DNA of 64,000 bases from Vreelandella boliviensis LC1 (GCF_000236035.1 NZ_JH393257.1:1030240-1094239); one strand, 5' to 3'. Positions 36,557 through 45,690 are shown, counted from the stretch's first letter. Program-made: numbers and translations. Notes: generated by a model not told the origin, from the sequence alone.

Positions 36557-37430
36557 TGCGTGGTTTATCAGCCCGTTCGATTACGGTTTTATGCGCCGTG
36601 CGGTGGTGGGTGGCTTAGCGCTTTCGCTGGCCGCCCCGCCGCTGGGGGTATTTTTGGTACTGCGCGGCATGAGCCTGATTGGCGATGCCATGGCCCACGC
36701 GATTCTGCCCGGTGTGGCGCTGGGCTTCCTGCTGGCGGGGTTTTCGCTGCCGATTATGAGCATTGGCGGGGTGCTTTTTGGGTTAATGGTCGCGCTGTTG
36801 GCGGGGGCGGTATCGAAAATGGGCGGCCAGCGCGAAGATGCCGCCATGGCGAGCTTTTTTATTATCTCACTGGCCGCCGGAGTGATGCTGATTTCGCTGG
36901 GCGGTAGTAGCGTAGATCTCACTCACGTGCTGTTTGGCTCGATTTTGGCGATCAACTCTACCGCACTGCTGCTGATCGCGGGTATCAGTACGCTGATTGT
37001 AGTGACCCTGGCGGTGGTGTTTCGCGCCTTGGTAGTGGAGTGCCTTGACCCGCTGTTTTTACGCGGCCAGAGCCGTCGCAGCGGCTGGGTACACAGCGTG
37101 TTTTTGGGGCTGCTGGTACTCAATCTCACCGCCGGTTTTCAAACCCTGGGCACGCTGATGGCAGTGGGGCTGATGATGCTGCCCGCCACCTCGGCGCGCT
37201 TTTGGAGTAAACGCTTAGAGGGCTTGATCGGCATCGCCATTGTGCTGGCCATGGTGGCAAGCACCGGCGGCCTGCTGCTGTCGTTTCATCTGGATATCCC
37301 TTCAGGCCCCAGCATTATTCTGCTGGCCGGGTTTGGTTACCTCTTTTCGGCCCTGTTTGGTCGTTACCACAGCTTGGCTGCCAAATTGCGGCGTAAAACC
37401 ACGCCGCTGGCTGTTGAGCCGGGGTCTTAA
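36540..37430 (+). CDS. znuB: Metal ABC transporter permease, ABC-3 family (ZnuB-like)
   Basis: 296 residues with about eight transmembrane helices. RGMSLIGDAMAHAILPGVALG is the signature of the ABC-3 metal permeases, and LGTLMAVGLMMLPATSARFW is the conserved late helix. It forms the inner-membrane channel with ZnuC. A GGGAGGA precedes the ATG, inside the ATPase gene. The C-terminus is short and basic. Confidence 0.9.
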   Translation: MLDLLNAWFISPFDYGFMRRAVVGGLALSLAAPPLGVFLVLRGMSLIGDAMAHAILPGVALGFLLAGFSLPIMSIGGVLFGLMVALLAGAVSKMGGQREDAAMASFFIISLAAGVMLISLGGSSVDLTHVLFGSILAINSTALLLIAGISTLIVVTLAVVFRALVVECLDPLFLRGQSRRSGWVHSVFLGLLVLNLTAGFQTLGTLMAVGLMMLPATSARFWSKRLEGLIGIAIVLAMVASTGGLLLSFHLDIPSGPSIILLAGFGYLFSALFGRYHSLAAKLRRKTTPLAVEPGS

Positions 37431-37467
37431 TTTCCGTATTCATGCTTAACCGTAAAAGGAGTGCTGT

Positions 37468-38643
37468 ATGTCTTTTGCCCATTTATCATTTCGGTCATCG
37501 CGCTGGTTAGTCGGCGTCTCGGCTATGCTGGCACTACCTGCGGCCATGGCGAATGAGCGCGTTCAGGTCGTTACTAGCTTCTCGATCCTTGCCGATATGG
37601 TGCAAAACGTAGGCGGCGAGCATGTCGAAGTAACCTCCCTGGTGGGCGCCGATGGCGACGCCCACGTTTACTCCCCCAGCCCTGGCGATGCCCGTTCCCT
37701 GGCCAATGCTGATTTAGTGGTTTTCAACGGCCTACTGTTTGAGGGCTGGATGGAGCGTTTGATTAGCGCCAGCGACTATTCAGGGGCTTTGGTCACCGCC
37801 ACCGACGGTATCGAGCCGCTCTCTTTCGCTGAGCATAACGAGCATGGGCATGAGGCTCATGGCCATGAAGAGCATGCCCACGAAGAACACGGCCACGATG
37901 ACCACGATCATGAAGAACATGACCATGACCATGACCATGACCATGATGAGCATGATCACGCAGAACATGCGGATGAGCACGCCGGTCACGACCATGGCAA
38001 TCAAGACCCCCACGCCTGGCAGGATATGCACCAGGCTGAGGTGTATATCGCCAACATCCGCGATGGCTTAATCGCCACCGACGCTGATAACGCCGATGCC
38101 TACCGCGCCAATGCGGAGCAGTACTTACAGGAAATCGCCGAGGTAGACGCCGAGATCCGTGCGCTAATTGACGAGATCCCGGCTTCCACCAGCGTGATTA
38201 CCGGCCACGACTCCTTTGGCTACTTCTCAAGCGCTTATGGCGTGACCTTCCTCTCTCCGGTAGGGCTTTCTACGGAAGCTGACCCCAGTGGCGCCAGCAT
38301 GGCGGCGTTAGTGGATGTGATCGAGCAGGAGAACGTGAAGGCGCTGTTCCACGAGAACATGACCAACCAGTCAATCATCACCCAGCTAGCTGAAGAGACC
38401 GGCCTGCCGATTGCCGGCACGCTTTACGCCGATGCGTTAGCCTCGGAAGGCGAAGCCAGTACCTACCTGGGCATGATGCGCCACAATGCCCATGTGCTGC
38501 ACGATGCGCTGGCCCAGTCTGGTGGTCATGAAGAGCATGGCCATGAAGAGAGCGGTCATGACGATCATGAGCACAGTCACGAGCACGATGACCATGACCA
38601 TGACCATGACCATGACCATGACCATGACGAGCATAGCCACTAA
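37468..38643 (+). CDS. znuA: Periplasmic zinc-binding protein, His-rich (ZnuA-like)
   Basis: 391 residues. Signal peptide (VGVSAMLALPAAMA), then cluster A-I domain QVVTSFSILADMVQNVGG. Probable metal ligands are H66 (DAHVYSP), H182 (DPHAWQD), the histidine of ITGHDSFGYF and a late Asp in YADALAS. Two separate His/Asp/Glu-rich segments are present: residues about 123-177 between the ligands, as in ZnuA, and a second tail at about 352-391. Both are coded by hexamer repeats (CATGAC). The long loop is thought to sense or gather zinc; the second tail is unusual. Confidence 0.92.
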   Translation: MSFAHLSFRSSRWLVGVSAMLALPAAMANERVQVVTSFSILADMVQNVGGEHVEVTSLVGADGDAHVYSPSPGDARSLANADLVVFNGLLFEGWMERLISASDYSGALVTATDGIEPLSFAEHNEHGHEAHGHEEHAHEEHGHDDHDHEEHDHDHDHDHDEHDHAEHADEHAGHDHGNQDPHAWQDMHQAEVYIANIRDGLIATDADNADAYRANAEQYLQEIAEVDAEIRALIDEIPASTSVITGHDSFGYFSSAYGVTFLSPVGLSTEADPSGASMAALVDVIEQENVKALFHENMTNQSIITQLAEETGLPIAGTLYADALASEGEASTYLGMMRHNAHVLHDALAQSGGHEEHGHEESGHDDHEHSHEHDDHDHDHDHDHDHDEHSH

Positions 38644-38667
38644 GCGGGCCGGATAAACAAGCGCTGC

Positions 38668-39555
38668 TCAGGCATTAATCGCCGTGAGCAGCCACTCCCG
38701 GAAAGATGCCATGGCGCGGGTTTCCGGGCGTGTCTGCAGGCGAGTCAGCCAGTAACCGCCCAGGCTAACAGTGGTGTCGAAAGGCTGTACCAGCGCACCA
38801 CTGCTCAGTTGGCGGGGGAACATCAGCGGTGGCGCCAGCGCCACGCCTGCTCCTTGTAGCGCTGCTTCTACCATAGCGATGGAAGAGTCAAACACAATGC
38901 TGTTGGTCATCGGAAAGCTGCGCGGCAGCCCTGCTGCTAATAGCCACTCTGTCCACTCATCGGCGCGGTAAGAGCGCAGCCAGGTCTCGCCTAATACATC
39001 GGCCGGGGTGTTAAGCCGCGCAGCGATGTCGGGTATGCACATTACCGAGAGTGACGCCGGTAGTAGCGGCTGCGCCGCGGTGCCATGCCAGGCACCCGTG
39101 CCAAAGCGGATCGCAAAATCGAGCCCTTCACCGGCAATATCCGCGCGGTTGTTATGGGTGGAAAGTCGCAAATCGACAAACGGATACTTGTCCTTAAAAT
39201 CCGCCAGCCTTGGCAGCAGCCAGCCGACGGCAAAAGTGCCGACCACCCCGACGTTTAACACTTCCCGGTAACTGCTCTCGCCCACCCGTTCCAACGTATG
39301 GGCTATCTGATCGAATGAACTCTTCAATACCGGCAACAGCAGCTCCCCCTCCTGGGTAAGCATTAGCCCCCTGGGCAAGCGCTTAAACAGCGGCACCTTT
39401 AACTGCGTTTCGAGCAGCTTCACCTGATGGCTGACCGCCGCCTGGGTGACATGCAGCTCTTCAGATGCTCGGGTAAAGCTTAGATGCCTGGCCGACGCTT
39501 CAAAGGCGCGCAACGCCTTCAACGGCAGATAAGGACGCACCACCTTAACCCCCAA
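38668..39555 (-). CDS. LysR-family regulator, AmpR/GcvA type
   Basis: 295 residues. PYLPLKALRAFEASARHLSF, then TRASEELHVTQAAVSHQVKLLE, is the helix-turn-helix of the AmpR/GcvA branch. The effector domain contains LRLSTHNNRADIAGEGLDFAIRFG. It is divergent from the class C beta-lactamase gene 137 bp away, the classic ampR-ampC layout, so it probably controls that gene in response to cell-wall fragments. The final assignment rests on this context. Confidence 0.8.
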   Translation of the reverse strand: MGVKVVRPYLPLKALRAFEASARHLSFTRASEELHVTQAAVSHQVKLLETQLKVPLFKRLPRGLMLTQEGELLLPVLKSSFDQIAHTLERVGESSYREVLNVGVVGTFAVGWLLPRLADFKDKYPFVDLRLSTHNNRADIAGEGLDFAIRFGTGAWHGTAAQPLLPASLSVMCIPDIAARLNTPADVLGETWLRSYRADEWTEWLLAAGLPRSFPMTNSIVFDSSIAMVEAALQGAGVALAPPLMFPRQLSSGALVQPFDTTVSLGGYWLTRLQTRPETRAMASFREWLLTAINA

Positions 39556-39692
39556 ATTTTTCTAATAGCTCGGGCAAAATATCGCTGTTTGTTAACTCAC
39601 ACAGCACACCGTAAATTAACCCCTGCCACGCTCTTTACAGCGGGTGATACCACCCAGCTTTCTCTCAGCGTTAATCACAACAGGATATTGGT

Positions 39693-40868
39693 ATGGGTAA
39701 GATATTATCAGCAAAATCCGGGCTTATCATGACAGGTTCTCTTCTAGTCGGCAGCTATGCATGGGCATCTGATACTGCTGAAAACGCCGATATCGAGGCG
39801 CTGGTGAACGACACTATTGCGCCTTTGATGGCGGAGCACCGTATTCCAGGCATGGCGGTCGCTGTGAGCATCGGTGGCCAACAGCATTACTTTAATTATG
39901 GGGAAGCTGACCAAGAAGCGGGCATTCCAGTTACCGATGAGACGCTGTTCGAGCTCGGCTCGATCAGTAAGATCTTCACGGCGGCGTTAACAGGCTATGC
40001 CCAGACCAGCGGTGCCCTTTCGCTTTCCGACCCGGCCAGTCAGTACCTGCCAGCCCTTGAAGGCAGCGTCTTCGATGAGATCACACTGCTGGAACTGGGC
40101 ACCTATACGGCAGGCGAGCTGCCGCTGCAGTTTCCCGATGCGGTACAAAGCGAAGCGCAAATGCTCGACTACTATCGCCAGTGGCAGCCTGAATCTGCCC
40201 CCGGCAGCCAACGCCTCTACTCCAACCCGAGCTTAGGCCTGATGGGCTATTTAACCGCCCAGCGCCTTGGCAAACCGTTCGAGACGCTGATGCAAGAAGC
40301 GCTGTTCGCCCCGCTGGGGCTTGAGCATAGCTATTACCAGGTACCGGAATCGCAGCAGGCGCACTACGCCTACGGTTACTCAAAAGAGGATAAGCCCATT
40401 CGGGTCAACCCAGGCATGCTGGATGCTCAAGCTTACGGTCTGAAATCCACAGCCGCCGACGTGCTGACGTTCGTGGAGGCGCATATGGAGGTGCCAGGGC
40501 TCGACGACGAGTCACTCAGCCAAGCCTTGGCAGCCACGCGCACAGGCTACTTTGAGTTCGGTGATATGACCCAAGGGCTGGGTTGGGAAAGCTACGCCTA
40601 CCCGGTGGCGCTTGAGCAGTTACTGGCGGGCAATTCCCTTGAGATGATTCTGCAGCCCAACCCCGCCAACCGCTTAACCCCACCGCTAGCCCCCAGACAG
40701 GAAGCGCTTTACAACAAAACCGGCGCGACCAACGGCTTTGGCGGCTACGTGGCCTTTGTGCCCAGCGAGCAAATTGGCATTGTGCTGCTGGCCAACCGCA
40801 ACTACCCCACCCCAGCACGTATCGAGGCAGCCCACCATATTCTTACCTCGTTGACTGAAGCGCCCTAA
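39693..40868 (+). CDS. ampC: Class C (AmpC-type) serine beta-lactamase
   Basis: 391 residues with a signal peptide ending near SYAWAS. All class C motifs are present: S90-x-x-K93 in LGSISKIF, Y176-S-N178 in RLYSNPS, and K342-T-G in LYNKTGATNGFGGY. Length equals known AmpC enzymes. It hydrolyses beta-lactams in the periplasm via an acyl-enzyme. It lies divergently from a LysR regulator, suggesting inducible chromosomal expression. It is distant from well-known clinical sequences as far as I can judge, so spectrum is unknown. Confidence 0.88.
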   Translation: MGKILSAKSGLIMTGSLLVGSYAWASDTAENADIEALVNDTIAPLMAEHRIPGMAVAVSIGGQQHYFNYGEADQEAGIPVTDETLFELGSISKIFTAALTGYAQTSGALSLSDPASQYLPALEGSVFDEITLLELGTYTAGELPLQFPDAVQSEAQMLDYYRQWQPESAPGSQRLYSNPSLGLMGYLTAQRLGKPFETLMQEALFAPLGLEHSYYQVPESQQAHYAYGYSKEDKPIRVNPGMLDAQAYGLKSTAADVLTFVEAHMEVPGLDDESLSQALAATRTGYFEFGDMTQGLGWESYAYPVALEQLLAGNSLEMILQPNPANRLTPPLAPRQEALYNKTGATNGFGGYVAFVPSEQIGIVLLANRNYPTPARIEAAHHILTSLTEAP

Positions 40869-40887
40869 GTAAGCGTCCAGACACCTT

Positions 40888-40910
40888 GCCGCCGCCTTCG
40901 GGCGGCTTTT
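40888..40910 (+). terminator. Intrinsic terminator after ampC
   Basis: GCCGCC-TTCG-GGCGGC with a short T run (40891-40910), 20 bp after the beta-lactamase stop. Confidence 0.8.
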
Positions 40911-40999
40911 GGGTTGCATTTTTCGCTGTTGATAAGGAGACTAGCAGGCTGCTAACACCCCCTCCCGTTACTAACCTTCACTGCGAAGAGCCCTTTCCC

Positions 41000-41665
41000 A
41001 TGCGTTTAAACGCCGATTTTAGCCACTTTGCCTGCGTTACCCCGGAAGAGTATCAGTGGGTCGACTCCCCCAGTGCGGGGGTAGAACGCATGATGTTTGA
41101 CCGTATTGGCGACGAAGTTGCCCGCGCCACCAGCCTTGTCCGTTACGCCCCCAATACGCAGTTTGAGCGGCATACCCACGGCGGCGGCGAAGAGATTCTA
41201 GTGCTGGAAGGCGTGTTCGCCGATGAGCATGGGCGCTACGCGGCGGGCAGCTACCTAAGAAACCCCATCGGCACCGGCCATACGCCAAACATTGGCGAGG
41301 AAGGCGCGCTGATTTTTGTCAAACTGCACCAGTTCGATCCTAACGACACGCTACAGCTGGCGGTGCCGGCCCATCGGCTGCCCTGGCAGCCGGATCGGCG
41401 CCCGCGCATTGCCTATAAGATGCTGCACACCTACAAGCAGGAGCGTACCAGCTTGGAACGCTGGTCGGCAGGCACGTCCATTGCCTACCCCACGCTGCTG
41501 GGCGGTCTGGAGTTGTTGATTCTGGAAGGCACGCTGAGCGATAGCGAGCAGAGCTACACAGCGGGCACCTGGTGTCGCTACCCCAGCGGTGCAGCACCGG
41601 CATTAACCGCCGGTGATGATGGCGTCATGATGTACCTCAAGCGCGGCCACCTACCTGCGGCTTAG
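41000..41665 (+). CDS. ChrR-like double cupin protein
   Basis: 221 residues from the ATG at 41000. An upstream in-frame ATG at 40886 would begin inside the ampC terminator and is rejected. RYAPNTQFERHTHGGGEEILVLEG is a cupin metal site (HTH...E) of the ChrR C-terminal type. A second half, LERWSAGTSIAYPTLLGG followed by LELLILEGTLSD, repeats the fold without the histidines, so only one metal site is expected. ChrR cupins sense reactive oxygen or act as small-molecule sensors; no sigma partner is adjacent. Confidence 0.75.
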   Translation: MRLNADFSHFACVTPEEYQWVDSPSAGVERMMFDRIGDEVARATSLVRYAPNTQFERHTHGGGEEILVLEGVFADEHGRYAAGSYLRNPIGTGHTPNIGEEGALIFVKLHQFDPNDTLQLAVPAHRLPWQPDRRPRIAYKMLHTYKQERTSLERWSAGTSIAYPTLLGGLELLILEGTLSDSEQSYTAGTWCRYPSGAAPALTAGDDGVMMYLKRGHLPAA

Positions 41666-42030
41666 GCGCGTGACAGGCCCAGGAACGGCAGTAGCGTAAG
41701 GGCGGCAATAAGTCCCACGGCTACGAGCACCAGCACGACCTGCAGCGGGTGAGCGGCCAGGCGCTTCCACAGGGTCATCTGCTCGCCCCGCTCAACTGCC
41801 GCCTGGTGCTCCCGCTGGACGCGCTCAAGGCGCTCCGCCTGATAGGCCTCTAATGCCGCGATGGCAGCGTCATGTTGATGCGGGTTGCGCAGCCAAATAG
41901 CATCGATGCCCAAGCGGAAGAAACCCGCCTGGGTTTCATAGGTATCAAAGCCATGGGCGGCGAGCAGGTCACGCACTTCCATGGCTTCTTCGTCGGTCAC
42001 ATGGCGCAGCCGGAACAGTAGTTCAGCCAT
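41662..42030 (-). CDS. DUF6164-like membrane protein
   Basis: 122 residues. An N-terminal DUF2007-like ferredoxin fold (LLFRLRHVTDEEAMEVRDLL, FRLGIDAIWLRNP), then a helical linker, then one C-terminal transmembrane helix (LQVVLVLVAVGLIAALTLL). It resembles the DUF6164 family, function unknown. Its end overlaps the convergent cupin gene by four bases, and it lies nine bases after gloA on the same strand. Confidence 0.75.
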   Translation of the reverse strand: MAELLFRLRHVTDEEAMEVRDLLAAHGFDTYETQAGFFRLGIDAIWLRNPHQHDAAIAALEAYQAERLERVQREHQAAVERGEQMTLWKRLAAHPLQVVLVLVAVGLIAALTLLPFLGLSRA

Positions 42031-42039
42031 AGGCGTGCC

Positions 42040-42576
42040 TCAAGAGTCGCTCTTTCCTACCATCAGGTCTGCCTGAATCACTTCGATCCAGTAGCCGTCC
42101 GGGTCTTTAACGAAGATAACATCTTTCATCTTGCCTTGATCAGAGCGTTTGACGAAGGTGACATCGTGCTCGTCGAACCACGCCTGGGCCGCTGCTAGAT
42201 CCGGCACGTTAAAGCAGATATGTCCGAAGCCCTGGGGTTCGGCGTTGCCATCGTGGTAGGCAAAGTCGTCCTTATGCTCGGTGCCCCAGTTATGGGTCAA
42301 CTCTAACAGCCCCTTCTGACTAAACGTCCAGGCGGTACGCGCTTGCGCATCTTCCGGCACACTGTCGTTGGGCTCCAAGTTGGCCAGGAAATACAGTGAG
42401 AACTGCATCTCTTCGAAATCCAGCCGCCGCATCACCTGCATGCCAAACACTTTTGAGTAGAACGCCAGTGCCTGTTCAGGGTCTTTCACCCGCAGCATGG
42501 TGTGGTTTAAACGAAACCCTTGGGTCTGGGGTGGTGTGGCCACGACGCCGGGATGCTGCTCGCCTTGAAAACTCAT
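42040..42576 (-). CDS. gloA: Lactoylglutathione lyase (glyoxalase I)
   Basis: 178 residues, the long GloA form with an N-terminal extension. Metal ligands are visible in order: H in LNHTMLRVKD, E in LLELTHNWGTE, H in GFGHICFNV, E in GYWIEVIQ. It converts the methylglyoxal-glutathione adduct to S-lactoylglutathione in the cytoplasm. GGAG lies eight bases before the ATG. The DUF6164 gene follows closely and may be co-transcribed. Confidence 0.93.
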   Translation of the reverse strand: MSFQGEQHPGVVATPPQTQGFRLNHTMLRVKDPEQALAFYSKVFGMQVMRRLDFEEMQFSLYFLANLEPNDSVPEDAQARTAWTFSQKGLLELTHNWGTEHKDDFAYHDGNAEPQGFGHICFNVPDLAAAQAWFDEHDVTFVKRSDQGKMKDVIFVKDPDGYWIEVIQADLMVGKSDS

Positions 42577-42820
42577 TTCGCTCTCCTGTCGCTAATGTTG
42601 CTCATTGGCTCTATTGAGCCTCATATACCGCTTACCATGGGGGCTTTGTTGCCATAATGCTAGCCCTTACAAGCACGTAGGCCGTGTCTTCTCGATGCAC
42701 CGATAAGCGCACTGGCAATCATAAACAAAACCCCTACACTTATTATTCATAAGCTTTACAAAAGCAATTCCCGCAACATGAGTGATGCCCCACATTTGAG
42801 GCGTCCACCAGGAGTTTTCC

Positions 42821-43165
42821 ATGAGTGCGATTGATATGACACTGGGTGACCAGCTGACGCTTAAACAGCTTGCCAATGCGCTTCACAACGGTTTTTCACC
42901 GATTGTTGAAGTTGAGTCGATGGATGGGATCTACAAAGTGCGTTTTCACCACGCCAACGGCGTGTCTGACCTGAGCGATAACAAGGGCCACGTCAGCACT
43001 TTTCTGGGCACGGGTGAAATCCGCGACACGCTTGGTCAACTGGGTTTGACCCATGGCGTACTGACCTTCGCCGACCAGTGCGGTGACGAGATGATTGGGG
43101 TAGAAGGTAAAGCGATAACGCCTGATGAAATGCTTACCTACGGTACGCGCATTTCATTTCGCTAG
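42821..43165 (+). CDS. Small hypothetical protein (DUF6482-like)
   Basis: 114 residues. MTLGDQLTLKQLANALHNG is followed by VEVESMDGIYKVRFHHANGV, a small alpha-beta protein without signal or membrane segment. The EVESMDGxxY block recalls DUF6482, but the match is from memory and weak. CAGGAG lies upstream of the ATG. It lies just before the TPP riboswitch; the riboswitch probably begins a separate unit. Confidence 0.65.
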   Translation: MSAIDMTLGDQLTLKQLANALHNGFSPIVEVESMDGIYKVRFHHANGVSDLSDNKGHVSTFLGTGEIRDTLGQLGLTHGVLTFADQCGDEMIGVEGKAITPDEMLTYGTRISFR

Positions 43166-43225
43166 ATGGCCATCATCCGCATTCGGGGCTTTACAGGGCT
43201 ACTGCAGGCAAGGATAGTAATCGCT

Positions 43226-43305
43226 CGACAGGGGCGCCCTCCGTCACGGATGGGCTGAGAAGCACCCTTTGAACCTGAACCGGATAACACCGGCGTAGGG
43301 AGTCG
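43226..43305 (+). promoter_or_regulatory. TPP riboswitch (THI element)
   Basis: The conserved core is complete: GGGGCGCC, GGGCTGAGA, ACCCTTTGAACCTGA, ACACCGGCGTAGGGA. The P1 stem closes with CGAC (43226-43229) pairing GTCG (43302-43305). Downstream, GTGGTA pairs TACCAC (43305-43321), and CCTCCC pairs GGGAGG (43321-43336); the latter buries the thiM Shine-Dalgarno five bases before the ATG. Translational control by thiamine pyrophosphate is therefore likely. Confidence 0.95.
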
Positions 43306-43341
43306 TGGTACTGCTTACCACCTCCCTGCCGGGAGGATGCT

Positions 43342-44151
43342 ATGACCCTACGCCCGCTTGGCGATTACCTTGAGACGCTGCGCACAACGACACCACTGGT
43401 TCACTGTATGACCAACTATGTGGCCATGAACAGCACTGCCAACCTGTTGTTAGCTACCGGCGCGTCGCCCGCCATGCTGCATGCGCCTGAAGAAGTGGCT
43501 GAGTTCACAGCTATTTCCGCGGGGCTGTCGATTAACATCGGCACTATCTCCTCCCACTGGGCTGACGCTATGCTGACCGCCACAGCGACCGCCCAGCAGA
43601 ATGCCATTCCCTGGGTATTAGACCCCGTCGCCGTTGGCGCGACGCGCTATCGCCAAACGCTTTGCACGCAGCTGCTGGCTGCTAAACCCAGCGTGATTCG
43701 TGGCAATGCGTCTGAAATTCTTGCCCTTAACGGCTTAGCCAGCCAAGGCCGCGGGGCGGACTCGACCGCCGCTACCGACCAAGCCGTGGACGCAGCGATA
43801 GCACTGGCACACAAACACGCCTGCATTGTAGCAATGACCGGTGAAAGCGACTGGGTGACGGACGGCACACAGCACTACCGTATTCGCGGTGGCCACCCTT
43901 TGATGCCCCGCGTGACAACGCTTGGCTGTGGGCTGAGCGCGCTAGTAGCGGGGTTTGTCGCTGCAAATCGCGACTCCCCTCTGGGTGCAACAACGGCCGC
44001 GCTGGCCTGCTTTGCCATCGCCGGTGAACGGGCGGGCAGCAACGCCCAGGGGCCTGGTAGTTTTCAAGTGGCACTGCTGGATGCGCTGTACCAACTCAAC
44101 CCTGAAGACCTCACCACCCATGCACAGTTGGAGACAATCCATGCCGCTTGA
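43342..44151 (+). CDS. thiM: Hydroxyethylthiazole kinase
   Basis: 269 residues. VHCMTNYVAMNSTANLLLATGASPAM is the ThiM N-terminal signature, WVLDPVAVGATRYR follows, and VTTLGCGLSALVAGF carries the catalytic cysteine. It phosphorylates salvaged 4-methyl-5-hydroxyethylthiazole. It lies directly behind the TPP riboswitch, and its stop overlaps the thiE start by 11 bp. Confidence 0.95.
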   Translation: MTLRPLGDYLETLRTTTPLVHCMTNYVAMNSTANLLLATGASPAMLHAPEEVAEFTAISAGLSINIGTISSHWADAMLTATATAQQNAIPWVLDPVAVGATRYRQTLCTQLLAAKPSVIRGNASEILALNGLASQGRGADSTAATDQAVDAAIALAHKHACIVAMTGESDWVTDGTQHYRIRGGHPLMPRVTTLGCGLSALVAGFVAANRDSPLGATTAALACFAIAGERAGSNAQGPGSFQVALLDALYQLNPEDLTTHAQLETIHAA

Positions 44152-44773
44152 TCTATCGCTTTACTTAGTAACCGACGCTGCACTGTGCGGCGATGTGGGT
44201 TTGGAGCAGACGGTTGAAGCCGCGGTAAGAGGCGGTGTAACCATCGTACAGTTGCGTGATAAGCATGCCAGCGATGAACAGATGATTGTCCAAGCCAAAC
44301 GGTTAAAAGCGGTTCTAGCGGGCACAGGTGTGCCGCTGATCATTAACGACCGTTTGCAGGTGGCGCTTGAAAGCCAGGCAGATGGCCTGCATGTCGGCCA
44401 GAGCGACGCCGCCGTTCAGGCAGCGCGCCGGTTGTTAGGTGAGCAGGCTATTATTGGCCTGTCGATCAACACTATCGCCCAGCTGCAAGCCACGCCGTTT
44501 GAACTACTCGACTATGTGGGGATTGGTCCCGTATTTGGCACCCAGAGCAAACAGGATCACGCCCAGCCCATCGGCTTTGGCGGCTTGGCTTCGCTGGTCA
44601 AGGCTTGCCCACTACCCAGCGTGGCCATCGGGGGGCTGAAAGCCAGCCATGCGATTAGCGTGCAGCGGGCGGGAGCGAACGGTTTAGCGGTGATATCGGC
44701 CATTTGTGGTCAGCCCGACCCCTACCAGGCAGCGCGCACTTTTCAAGTTTTCCAAGCCGCTTCTGCGTCATGA
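44141..44773 (+). CDS. thiE: Thiamine-phosphate synthase
   Basis: 210 residues from the ATG at 44141 (GGAG upstream). SLYLVTDAALCGD, then GGVTIVQLRDKHASD, INDRLQVALESQADGLHVGQSD and DYVGIGPVFGTQSKQD are the ThiE blocks binding the pyrimidine diphosphate. It joins the thiazole and pyrimidine moieties to thiamine phosphate. With ThiM it forms a salvage pathway; no thiD is seen in the window. Its stop overlaps the LysR start by four bases. Confidence 0.95.
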   Translation: MPLDLSLYLVTDAALCGDVGLEQTVEAAVRGGVTIVQLRDKHASDEQMIVQAKRLKAVLAGTGVPLIINDRLQVALESQADGLHVGQSDAAVQAARRLLGEQAIIGLSINTIAQLQATPFELLDYVGIGPVFGTQSKQDHAQPIGFGGLASLVKACPLPSVAIGGLKASHAISVQRAGANGLAVISAICGQPDPYQAARTFQVFQAASAS

Positions 44774-45690
44774 ATCAGTTAGAGCATATCGTGGCTTTTG
44801 TGCGGGTAGCCGAACTGGGTAGCTATACCCGCGCCGCTGAAACGCTGGATATTTCCCGCTCTCGCGTATCACGCCAGGTCATGGCACTCGAAGGGGCATT
44901 GGGTGCGCGACTGATACAGCGCACCACGCGACGGCTACACCTCACTGAGGCCGGGGAGCGCTATTTAGTCCGCGCCCAGGGGGTACTGCAAGCGCTTGAG
45001 GAAGCCGACGCCGAGGTGGGCCAAGGTACCAGCGATGTGCGCGGGCGGCTGCGCGTTAATGGGCCAATGAGTTTTGGCACCCGCTACCTGGCGCCTCTCG
45101 TTGCTCAATTTATGCAGGCCCACCCGGCGCTTGAAGTGCGATTGGATCTGAACGACCGTCGCGTTGATCTGTTGGAAGAGGGGTATGACGTCGCCATTCG
45201 TATCGGCAGCCTTCCAGACTCAAGCCTGGTGGCGCGCCGCCTAACCCGTTGCCGCCTGCTGTTTTGCGCATCACCTGAATACCTTGCCGTCCACGGTGAA
45301 CCCCGCAGCGTTAAGGCCCTTGCCGACCACCACTGCCTGCGCTATCGCAGCGGCCAGCACAGCGCTGACTGGCAGATTGCCACACAGTCATTGACGGTCA
45401 GTGGCCCGCTGGAAAGCAATAATGGCGATGTACTCACCCACGCCGCAGAAGCGGGCTTAGGCATCGCTCAGCAGCCCAGCTTTCTAATCACAGAGAGTAT
45501 CGCCAGCGGGCGTTTAGTGCCCATTTTGACCCATGAGCCAACGGTGCGGCTTGATGTTCACGCGCTCTACCCCGCCCGGCGTTACCTGCCTGCCAAGGTG
45601 GAGCGCTTTATCGACCTGCTCACCGAGGCATGGGGCGATCCACCGGTTTGGGAGCAGAACATCGGATTGTCGCCAATTACGCAACAGTGA
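44770..45690 (+). CDS. LysR-family transcriptional regulator coupled to thiME
   Basis: 306 residues from the ATG at 44770, which overlaps the thiE stop (ATGA); a longer frame upstream would only run inside thiE. MNQLEHIVAFVRVAELGSYTRAAETLDISRSRVSRQVMALE is the winged helix domain. It belongs to the large CrgA-like LysR group with RIGSLPDSSLVARRL in the effector domain. Tight coupling to a thiamine salvage operon is unusual; its target is not evident and could be the following DoxX gene. Confidence 0.88.
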   Translation: MNQLEHIVAFVRVAELGSYTRAAETLDISRSRVSRQVMALEGALGARLIQRTTRRLHLTEAGERYLVRAQGVLQALEEADAEVGQGTSDVRGRLRVNGPMSFGTRYLAPLVAQFMQAHPALEVRLDLNDRRVDLLEEGYDVAIRIGSLPDSSLVARRLTRCRLLFCASPEYLAVHGEPRSVKALADHHCLRYRSGQHSADWQIATQSLTVSGPLESNNGDVLTHAAEAGLGIAQQPSFLITESIASGRLVPILTHEPTVRLDVHALYPARRYLPAKVERFIDLLTEAWGDPPVWEQNIGLSPITQQ

